From the NCBI GenBank assembly GCA_900155495.1, contig FTLJ01001048.1, positions 1-21,357 of the forward strand: a DNA stretch of 21,357 bases, written 5' to 3'. Origin of the DNA: Porogramme epimiltina. Its lineage: Eukaryota > Basidiomycota > Agaricomycetes > Polyporales > Polyporaceae. The notes beneath the pieces are model-generated. The model was given only the letters and a program-made list of their open reading frames with translations, searched no databases and was not told the DNA's origin. The position numbers and the translations under genes were made by a program. This document shows, piece by piece, positions 10,489 through 18,625 of the stretch (position 1 is its first letter; each line of letters starts with the position of its first letter).

Positions 10489-10819
10489 ATGGCCCTTATG
10501 ATGTTCGTGGTGAGTGCTTTCCTGCGCCCTTATTCCACGCCTTCCGTCTTAACGCAAGCTTGAAGTCGTATCTAATCCCCAGCTGCATCGCCTGTACTAC
10601 ACCCCAGCGACCCGTATCAATCTCTCTTGCAACCCTCCCCCGCGTATTGTCACGCTAGCCGATGTCGAAGAGCTATTACGAAGATCAGAAGGGGGAGCGA
10701 TGGTTGAGGCTTCCCTGGGCAGGACGGGAAGGGAGGGGCATGTCGTTCGTCGTTCAGCAGCGCAATTCTCAAACATCGGGCTTTACTTTGTTCAGCGCTA
10801 TCCTGGTGCTTTTTGCTAG
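10489..10819 (+). CDS. Weak candidate two-exon gene, unknown product
   Basis: Joining 10489-10509 to 10583-10819 across a GTGAGT..CCCCAG intron with a CTAAT branch-like site gives an 85-residue frame. It includes HRLYYTPATRINLS and RIVTLADVEELLRRSEGG. The amino-acid usage looks protein-like, and the exon 1-intron-exon 2 join is phase-consistent. I recognise no domain. The frame may be only part of a larger gene continuing to ~11214, or a decayed fragment. There is no second copy in the window to test it against. Confidence 0.28.
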
Positions 10820-10940
10820 ATTCACTATAGCCGCAAACGCATTCGTTCTAAAAGGTGAGCATCAGCACTCCTATCTTGCTCGAAATTGATCCCTCAACGG
10901 CCGAGCTCGCCCTCATCTTGTCCCACAACATGAACAGCCT

Positions 10941-11214
10941 ATGACTCGTATCTCTGCCAATGAGTCACCACTTATCCTAAGTCAGTCCTATCTCAAACTT
11001 GTAGCTCCTCGGGGCTTTGTAAGCCAAAGCACCATCTTGTCACCACGGCCTCCGACTATTGGTCCCTCCGGTAAGTTTCGTCCTCGTTCATGTCGATCTC
11101 ATCGCAGACACACGTCTCACCGAATACAGCGTTCCGCTTCTCCCCGCATTCTTATGGTCGTCGTTGGTATGGGTGTTCATGGAAATCGCGTTCTTCATTC
11201 CTCGCCGGGATTAG
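10941..11214 (+). CDS. Weak candidate exons ending in a hydrophobic tail, unknown product
   Basis: Joining 10941-11070 to 11108-11214 across GTAAGT..CGCAG gives a 78-residue frame. It ends in a hydrophobic segment with VPLLPAFLWSSLVWVFMEI, then charged residues and a stop at 11212-11214. The intron would be only 37 nt, at the short end for basidiomycetes. These may be the last exons of the gene whose start is at 10489, but I could not connect them in one frame. No family is recognised. Confidence 0.22.
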
Positions 11215-11988
11215 GTGTGTCGACATGTAGACTGTAGTAGAATGTGCGTCATCTACGTAGTTTTGCCAATATATATAACATTTCCCACATATCCCTCCGC
11301 GCTCAGACGAGACAACCATCTTTATGTCAAGATTCGCCCTTGTCGCCGAACGCTCACGGGAGAAGCAGGCCAATTGTCAGCCCTGCATTCTTTCAAATTA
11401 ACGAGCGTCGCCGCATCGTCTAGCTATCAGATTGCCGAACTCCTTCCCGCACTCTTTGACATTTGTCTTTGGCACAGCCTCTTCGGCGGGACTGTAGTCG
11501 CCGGTCATGACAGCTCTGGTTGGAGGAGCACAAGTCGAGACGTCTAAACGGGGAAACGTTCCTATCCGTGACGTTCAGTAACACGAACATCTATGCTTCG
11601 CGCGCGAAGTGCGGTTGCACGTCGAGTAGCTACGTGCAGTATCGTCACCTACGGTAGTAGGGTGGAGTGGAGGGGGTAACCCCAAAGCTCTATTCATCTC
11701 GGTACACTACACACTGAGTACTACCTAGCGCGCCCTTGTTCTACGTTATATGCCCTTAGGGGCCGACATAGACTTGAGGCATATGCGCCCCACCAAAAAA
11801 AATCAAAAAAAAGTATCGTCACCTATCAATCGGGAACCACGAACGTCGGATTCGTGATCCACCAGGTAACGCTGCTGCTCCGATGTTTATACTAGAACAT
11901 AGTCGGGTTGAAAAAAATGTAATCCAATCACAATGTAAAACGACACAGCGGAGACGGAACAGGTATTCTGAGCGTGTTCATTGTGCTT
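11215..11988. other. Spacer between the 11 kb candidates and C1
   Basis: Several short frames occur on + (for example 11215-11547) and none has a recognised motif. An A-rich stretch (two A-runs split by TC) lies at about 11796-11813. It is either downstream sequence of C1, which ends at 11989 on -, or a remnant of a retroposed poly(A) tail. Nothing else can be supported. Confidence 0.4.
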
Positions 11989-13499
11989 TCATTCGATGGA
12001 GAGGACAAATTCGTGGGAGCCCAATTCTCCAGTGCATCCTCCGCAGCATTTGGATCGCGGTGTCGTGCTGTGTGCCGCGGAAACGGGCGCAATCGCAGGA
12101 GAATTTGAACGACGAAGAGCGATTGACGACCCCACCTCTTTCTCTGAGTGTACACCGTGACCTTTGACTGCAGGCCCGTGTAAACTTGCTAAGGCAGTGA
12201 TGGGAAGCCCTTGGTCTGCACTATCATTGCCTCCCGATACGAGGAGAATGACCACAAGTGGGTACGAGCCCTGCCGAATCGTTAGGGAGTGAATCGCTCA
12301 TCGGGATGAAGGATTATGCCCACCACAAGGGGCACAATGCACCCATTCGTAAATATGTAATAATCTTGGAACCGACTTGACACGGAATAAAACCCATCCA
12401 CATCTGCAGAAATACCTGATGGTACGCCACTATATTGTGTGATGTTGAGGACGAATACGGAAAGCTATGAGCAATCAAACGTAAGTCTAGTATGTTTCAC
12501 ATGATGAAAAGAAGCTCCCCACCCAGAATGCACTATATATCGTGCCGGATTCTACAAGGAGCGCCAAGATCCGCAAAGTTTGTGGCTTTTCCCCCTGCCA
12601 GTGAGCCCCGAGATGCTCCTTAAATAGGCGGTAATGCCTCCTACACTGTGTCAATTCTAGTATGATTAATATAAACAACTGACATACCAAGTTTTAATTG
12701 CAACCAACATCACTGTGCCCATGTTGCTCGCAAGAGATAACCCGAACGCCATAGTACCCCAGACATCGGTTCCGTACATCGAGGTAGACGGTATTAATTC
12801 GCCTTCTGACACATCTGCTTGGGGTGTGAAGAGACGGTTCGTATTTGCGACAACTGTCACGGATGAAATGAGTCCGCAAACTGACACCACACCACATTAG
12901 CACACCTATCGATTGAGTACGTAGTGTGAGCGCATACCGAATGTTCCCGTTAAAATAATCCCCCCCAAGCAAGAGACCAGTTTATTATGCGCCCAAAGAA
13001 CACAAACTCTCCACCATATGACAGAATCGCTTATAAGAATCTAGGAAAGTGCATGTTAGAACAGTCTCTCCAGTGATCCAGTAATACATAACCAACATTT
13101 ATTGTGAGTGCAACAGCCATGATCCGTTGTCCATAGTCGTAGTCATAGTCACCGCTGGGCGGAGATATGCACTTGTAGTTTTCTGCGTAGAACAAGCTTG
13201 TGGTGACTATCAAAATTATGGTACACGCGAGTTGAATTTGACGGGGACGCCGCCTTCGGAGACCCTGTCCACTGCTGCTCTCGAAAGCTGAGTGTGATAT
13301 TCCCTGCAGTTCAATTTTGGTATAATACCCACAATAAGATATAAATGGCCCGTAGTGCGATGACCAAGAACACGCCTTCCATAAAAATGAGCTGGGTACG
13401 ACAGTAGCATGCTGCGAACTCACCGTAGAGGGAGGAAGAGGCGGCTAGTGTGCTAAAGACAGCGGAGTAAGGTTCTACAAGTTCTCCCGCGGAGGGCAT
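11989..13499 (-). CDS. C1: intact 8-exon seven-helix membrane protein (family C)
   Basis: Exons on the - strand are 13499-13424, 13375-13329, 13264-13097, 13040-12938, 12880-12688, 12640-12523, 12464-12324 and 12270-11989. The product is 375 aa with all phases consistent. Landmarks are YSAVFSTLAASSSLYG at the start, AENY in the second helix region, SDSVIWWRVCVLW, AIKTW, LALLVESGTIYSAFW, and SYPLVVILLVS before a polar Ser-rich tail of ~80 residues. Exon 4 is 103 nt, as in A1, A3 and C2, and most intron phases match family A, so A and C appear to be distant paralogues. A run of seven G in exon 4 (12960-12966 on +, as C) is needed for the frame. A TATA-like CCATAAAC lies about 50 nt before the start (13548-13555). 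The product is a membrane protein of unknown role. Confidence 0.86.
13376..13423 (-). other. C1 intron 1: 48 nt, translatable if retained
   Basis: The intron runs GTGAGT..GGAAG, and removing it joins SLYG to VFLVIALRAIYILLW, as homology with A1 and A3 predicts. It is exactly 16 codons long and has no stop in frame, so an unspliced transcript would still encode the full protein with 16 extra residues. The C2 intron at 16329-16376 is also 48 nt and also open. Confidence 0.6.
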
Positions 13500-13929
13500 T
13501 TTGCAGGATATCTGAGGGTTGGGGGACTCTTGAAGCACAAGCCACATGTTTATGGGGCAACCTGGGACGCCACTGATTGGGCTGTGCTGGGGCGTCACTG
13601 AAGCCACCATGCTGTGACCATTGATTGTATTCATCCGTCTCCATCACCGGTGCTGGCATTAGTAGAAAATGCCCCAGTACAGATTCAGTATCGGTAGTTC
13701 CAGTTGTGGAAAAGAAAAACAGGGACCGAGGGACCGCATCACCGAACAACGTAAAATTAGGACGCGGTAGCTTATTCGTGCAGGATCCGTTTAGGGCGTC
13801 CCATGAAGCTGGACCGTTAGGGAACTACAGCTACTACTAGCTGACAACAATACTGCGAGCATTGACAGATGTACACACGAAACGGGACCGAGTTAGCGCG
13901 AAGTGTACCGCTCCTGCATACCGTATAAA
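13500..13929. other. C1 upstream region, homologous to the C2 upstream region
   Basis: This flank aligns patchily with 16453-16825. Shared strings include TTTTGCAGGATA next to the start codon, a CATCACCGAA string, and ATTGACAGATGT at 13861-13872 and 16810-16821. No gene is seen. The conserved part may contain the promoter; the TATA-like box is about 50 nt from the start codon in both copies. Confidence 0.55.
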
Positions 13930-14670
13930 TGGGACTCCTATGTGATGACTCCGTCCGTCGAGTCCACATCCACGGGGACGACCATCGTGGACTGTAGCAA
14001 CCCCCAGCGCGCGTGGTGGTAAGTGCAAGCACCATTCAAGGGGAAGGGGAGAAGGGGTTGGGGAAAGGTTGCGCTTCAATGTCCTGGCGGTGGCTCGCCG
14101 CGGGCGCGCCGCTTTCGCGGAGCGCCGCCTCGTGGGCGCACCGCGCGTGAAGCATCGCGAGGTAACCGTCAACGTACATTGCCCCGGGGAAAGCGGGCGG
14201 TGAGTCGGTGGGGGGCATATTTAGCCAAGGGAGCGGGGTGTACGTACACCTGCTAAGGACAAGCTATAGCTGTGTACATACCCGCTGATGCCTGTATAGT
14301 AATCGCGTAAGAAACGCAAACTGCGCGGCCGCTATTGCAAAGTGGACTGACCCCTCGAAGCGAGCCTTACACACATGCTCCGCTATGTGCGTGGTATACG
14401 CACTGAACAGGCGGGAAAGAGTGCAGGAAAGGGAAGCAACGTACAGGAAACCGATTCTTCTGGCTGAAAGAACCAATAGTGGATCTACGGGAGCACCAGC
14501 ATGGTCTAGTCGGGATGGAAAGATGAGCCTTGAGGTATGTTTTCCCCCCAAAGACGGGAAAAATGTGGGGTAGGACACTGTCAGTATAATATGTAACCGC
14601 GCCGAGTGTCCCACAAAGCCTACCGATCTTATAAACTAGTGATAGGTTAGTGAGTATACAGCCATATCGT
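13930..14670 (-). pseudogene. B3: relic of the 3' half of a DUF6534-type gene
   Basis: Segments resembling B1/B2 exons occur in the right order on the - strand. An exon 13-like piece lies at ~14545-14562. An exon 14-like piece lies at ~14450-14487, where STIGSFSQ corresponds to STIDSFSQ in B2. An exon 15-like piece lies at ~14290-14360 (VHFAIAAAQFAFL against VDFIVAAAQCALL). An exon 19-like piece lies at ~14090-14190 (MYVDGYLAMLHAR against VYVNSLLATLNAR). An exon 20-like piece lies at ~13940-13985. The 5' half is absent, exons 16-18 are not recognisable, and no open path joins the rest. It is an older, truncated duplicate wedged between C2 and C1. Confidence 0.72.
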
Positions 14671-14938
14671 GTGAGCACGTTGGTTTATTAACGTGTGTTA
14701 TATTCGGTCTTCATTTGTACAAATCTGCCGCCATATGGGCGCTTTCATGTTCCATATAATGAATCTCTCTTTCATGAAAGCCATGCAAGGCGCACCGAAC
14801 GCGATTAAAAAGCCATCTGCGCAGTTGCCAGTGTGCATGTACCGAACGGAAAGAACGGTTTACAAAGTTCGCTTCGCGAGGTGTATCCGTGTACGACATA
14901 GATGATGGGGGGAGATGGAACGGGTATTCGCTATCTTT
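14671..14938. other. C2 3' flank
   Basis: This short AT-richer spacer lies between the B3 relic and the C2 stop. Small frames on both strands (such as 14693-14905 on +) have no recognisable motif. I see no further structure. Confidence 0.4.
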
Positions 14939-16452
14939 TCATTGGATGGAGAGGACAAATTCGTGGGGGCCAAGTACTCCAGAGCATCCCCCGCAGCTCT
15001 TGGATCGTGGCGTCGTGCCATGTGCTGCAGCAACGGGGGTAATCACGGGGGAGTTTGAACGATGCAAGGAGATTGACGACCTCCCTTCTCTTTCTGAGCG
15101 TATACCATGACCTTTGGGCGTGAGCCCACGCAAACCCGCTAACGCAGTGATAGGAAGACCCTGATCTTCACTTTTATTGCTTGCAGATACGAGGAGAATG
15201 ACCACAAGTGGATAAGATGCCTGCCAGATCGTTAGAGATGGAACCACCGTCGAGATCAAGGATGAAGCCTACCACGAGGGGAACAATACACCCATTGGTA
15301 AAGATATAATAATTCTGATACTGATTTGACACCTTATAATCCTCAGCAAAGTCCGTGGAATTGACGGATGGTACATCCTTATATTGGACCATGTTGAGAA
15401 CGAATACGGAAAGCTAGGAGCGATCAAACGTGAGTCAGGTGTGCTTCACATGAACATATCTCTCACCCAGAATGCACTATATATTGTACCAGATTCCACA
15501 AGGAGCGCTAGGATCTGCAAAGTTTGTGGCTTCATTCCTTGCCGCTGAGCTCCTAGATGTTCCTTAAATAGGTAGTAATGTCTCCTACACTGTGTTAATA
15601 CTCCTACAGGCTACCATCAATACAAACATCTGACATACCAAGTTTTGAATGCAACTAGCACCACTGTAGCTAGGTTGCTAACAAGGGATAACCCAAACGC
15701 TATAGTCCCAGGAAGATTGGTTCCGTACATAGAGGTTGATGGTACAATATTGCCTAGTTCAGACAAGGGTTGGGCTGTGATAAGCTGGCCCGTGGAAGCC
15801 GTGACCACTTCTACGGATGAAACAAGTCCACAAACTGGAGCCAACCCATATTAGTGTGTTTTTCAAGTAGTAATAGCATTCAGTGAGTGCATACCGAGTG
15901 TTCCAGTTAAAATAAGTCCCCCAAAGCAGGGGACCAATTTGTTAGGGGCCCAAAGGACACATACCCTCCACCATATGACAGAATCACTCATGAGAATCTA
16001 GAAATGTACAATTCAGAAAGGTCCTTCGAGTAGTCCTATTATCATTAATACATACATTTATTGTGAGCAGGACAGCCATGATACGTTGGCTATCATAGGA
16101 GCCATAATCAGTACCTGCGATGGATTTGTAGTTCTCTGCGTAGAATATGCTGGTGGTTATTATCAAGATGACTGCACACGCCAATTGCATTTGACGAGGA
16201 CGCCGCCCTCGAAGGCCCTGTCGACTAGGACCAATGGTCGTTCAGCGTGACATTTCCAGTGGCTATATGTCAGCTTAACACCCACACCAGGACATACAGA
16301 GTCTGTAGCGAGATGATCGAGAACACGCCTTCCAGAGAAATGAGCTGGGTACAGCAGTGGAAAGCTGTCAACTCACCGTAGAGGACAGAAGAGGCGGCTA
16401 ATGTACTAAATAGACTGGAGTATGGTTCTACAACTTGTCCAACAAAAGGCAT
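14939..16452 (-). CDS. C2: intact 8-exon seven-helix membrane protein (family C)
   Basis: Exons on the - strand are 16452-16377, 16328-16282, 16217-16056, 15997-15895, 15834-15639, 15584-15467, 15413-15273 and 15220-14939. The product is 374 aa. Exons 1, 2, 4, 6, 7 and 8 have exactly the C1 lengths; exons 3 and 5 differ by two codons and one codon. Landmarks are YSSLFSTLAASSVLYG, QLACAVILIITTSIFYAENY, SDSVIWWRVCVLW (~99-111), AFKTW, LALLVESGTIYSAFW (~220-234) and SYPLVVILLVS. The C-terminal ~80 residues are polar. The copies differ mostly by substitutions with no stop or broken splice site, which supports two functional paralogues. A TATA box CTATAAAT lies near 16501-16508, about 50 nt before the start. 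Function is unknown; membrane location is inferred from seven hydrophobic segments. Confidence 0.87.
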
Positions 16453-16500
16453 TTTGCAGGATACCTGGGGGCTGCGGGCCCCTTGGAGAGCGGGCCACGG

Positions 16501-16508
16501 ATTTATAG
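16501..16508 (-). promoter_or_regulatory. TATA box of C2
   Basis: CTATAAAT on the - strand lies about 50 nt upstream of the C2 start codon. C1 has the weaker CCATAAAC at the same distance. Conserved position in two paralogues makes this a reasonable core promoter call. Confidence 0.55.
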
Positions 16509-16825
16509 AGAAAACTAAGACGCCCCTGATGAAGCGGGGTCAAGATGCCACCGAAGTTTTCACGCTGTGATCATTGAAGCTATACTTCTCCATCCATCTC
16601 CCCCCCACCAGTACATGTGTGGGAAGTTCCTGCGGTGCAATTTCAGGACTGAGAGCATGCAGAAGGGAAAGCATAACGAATCACATCACCGAATAGAAAC
16701 CATATGCCATAGCGTATTTGTGCAGCATCTGTTGGAAGGGGTCCACGGAGCGCGACCGTTGACAACTACATTCACTACCATCTGAGCGCACAGGTAATAC
16801 TGCGGGACATTGACAGATGTTACGA

Positions 16826-18185
16826 GAGACCAGTGAATTAACGCCGTGTGTGCTTCTTCTATGAAAGCAACTGATTGTTGTAAATGTAGCACATACACTT
16901 GAAGTTGTGGGGTATGCCAGACATGCGTGTAAGAGCGTCAATGTGTGTTCTTGAGTAGTACCAGTGATGGTGAAGTCATATCAAACTTTTCTAGTCCATC
17001 CCTGGACATCCCGATTAGGGATCACCTACTCCGGTCCCGATTCTCTTGTGTCGAATGCGTACCCCAAGACTAGGAGGTCAGCTGTAGATTGGATGCAGGC
17101 CCTGCACTCCCTGACTTTAAATTGCATTATGTTCTGGAGAGGGTACCTAGAGGGGTGAAAAACAGTCCTCCCCATTTGTGCAGTAGTATCATATCCCCCT
17201 CGAAGTGGTCCTTCCATGTCATTGAAGTTAAATGAATCACAGTTTCGATGAGCGTCATTCGGACATGTGTATATGGAGCTTCACGACTCTGACCAAACAT
17301 GCGGATGACCGGAAAGGAAGGCTGTTGGCATCCGCGAGGTCTTTCCCCGGAGGGACTGGAATTCCTCATTTCTCGGAACTGCTTACACTGAATAGCGAAT
17401 TTGGGGACAAAGGAAACCAGATAGAAGAAGCAGTTCAAGGTGGCATAACACTAGAGCAATGTCGTATATCGTCAGGCAACCGGAGAAGCGATCAAGGTGG
17501 AGAGGAAGTGAACTGAGTTTCCGTAATGGACGGAAATGAGATAGAGAGCCTGCGGTCGCGCCCGCGTGCGCCCGAGTGCCTACCTCACGACGACGGAAGC
17601 TCAGGTAACGCCCATGGAATGGGAAACGATATTCTTGTTATAGTGACGGCATTTGGCACAACCATATACAGCTGGTATGCCGAGAAGATAAGAGTCATCT
17701 GGACTCGAAGTTCAGCCTCAAAGCCCACACCCGGTGCGTCGAACTTCAGCGTCACCGATGTCGAGATGCGAACAAAAGCTCAGGTCCGCACGGGCTGGGA
17801 GAGTTTTGCGCGGAGGTGCGTGGACTTGCGCGGAGGTGTGCGGCCCTCACTTCCGCGCAAGTCCGCGCAAAATTCAAGTTGGGGCCCGGTCCGCACCTAT
17901 GTCTCACGTGACATTATTCAGGAAAGCGTATTTCATGGCGTCGCCTCTGTATCTCAGACAAAGCAAAACGAGCGTGAGCACTAAGCGCTGAGCACGCATA
18001 CCTTTAGCGAATCCTATGGTCAGCCCATATAGTGCTAGCTAGAATAGAATCACTTACATTACAGATTCGTCTGCGTTATGAAGCACCTCGCCGTTCCACA
18101 CGCCGTTAGGCGCAGAAACATCACCGGCAGCGATGAAATTATGTACAGTGGGCGTACATCCAGTATAGAGATTAAGATAAACTAC
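16826..18185. other. Unique spacer between C2 and B2, no recognised gene
   Basis: This stretch has no counterpart elsewhere in the window. Frames of 85-152 residues occur on both strands (17127-17438 on -, 17232-17516 and 17526-17984 on +). None has a known motif, a clear membrane profile or a paralogue. The 17526 frame runs through a large inverted repeat at 17804-17872, which argues against a conserved protein there. An inserted element is possible because C1 and B3 lack such a spacer. Confidence 0.45.
17804..17872. repeat. Imperfect inverted repeat (long hairpin)
   Basis: The inner arms are 17822-17838 (GGACTTGCGCGGAGGTG) and 17848-17864, complementary with one mismatch around a 9-nt loop. 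Outer arms TTTTGCGC (17804-17811) and GCGCAAAA (17865-17872) are perfect complements, with a 10-nt left bulge. GGTCCGCAC occurs on both sides (about 17783 and 17889). It could be the core of a miniature inverted-repeat element, or a structured RNA or cruciform. Confidence 0.7.
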
Positions 18186-18625
18186 AGCTACGAAAGCGCA
18201 CCCCCATCCCCCATCCCCCTGCGCGCGACTCGCGCGACTCGCGCCGCGCACAGGGGCCCGAACAGCGCGCGCCGCCGGACGCCCCTCTCGTTCCGCGCAC
18301 GATCGACCGCGACGCTCGCACCCTTGGAGACGCAGGCCCCTACCGCCACTCGGGCCCGCACCGCGCGGCCGGGGCGTTGGAGAACAGGGGGAGACAGGGG
18401 CCGGGTGCGCGGCGTCGCGATCGCCCCTCCTGTCCGAATACGTCTACCTGGGCCGCGCGCGCGATCGCGAGGGCGCTCGGGGGTTCGAAGTCTGTCTATG
18501 CCCTGCGCGCGACGGGGCCGACTCGCCCCTGGGGAAGTGCGCGCGCGAGCGAGGGTCGGCAACGTAAGAAACGGAGCCGGAGCCCCAAGGGGCCCACGAT
18601 CCAGATTCCGAAGCGCCACCGCGCG
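18186..18625. other. GC-rich 3' flank of B2, duplicated at B1
   Basis: Homology with 7605-8200 begins at AGCTACGAAAGCGCACC and continues to the stop codon. Both copies contain CGCGCACGATCG, ACCGCCACT, CGCGATCGCCCCTCCTGTCC and GCGCGCGATCGCGAGGGCG. Long frames on both strands (18078-19025 and 18377-19231 on +, 18496-19188 on -) reflect high GC and the antisense of B2 exons. I do not annotate them as genes. A long 3' UTR is one explanation. Confidence 0.55.

Noticed and set aside
11324..11401. Short frame with two Cys near its end, considered as a mating pheromone precursor
   Set aside because: It does not end in a CaaX box, and no pheromone-receptor (STE3-type) signature is recognised nearby.
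12938..13040. Suspected frameshift in C1 exon 4 at a G run
   Set aside because: Recounting across the line break gives seven G, the exon is 103 nt as in C2, and the frame is intact.
17526..17984. 152-residue + frame
   Set aside because: It crosses a large inverted repeat and has no family resemblance or supporting splice pattern.
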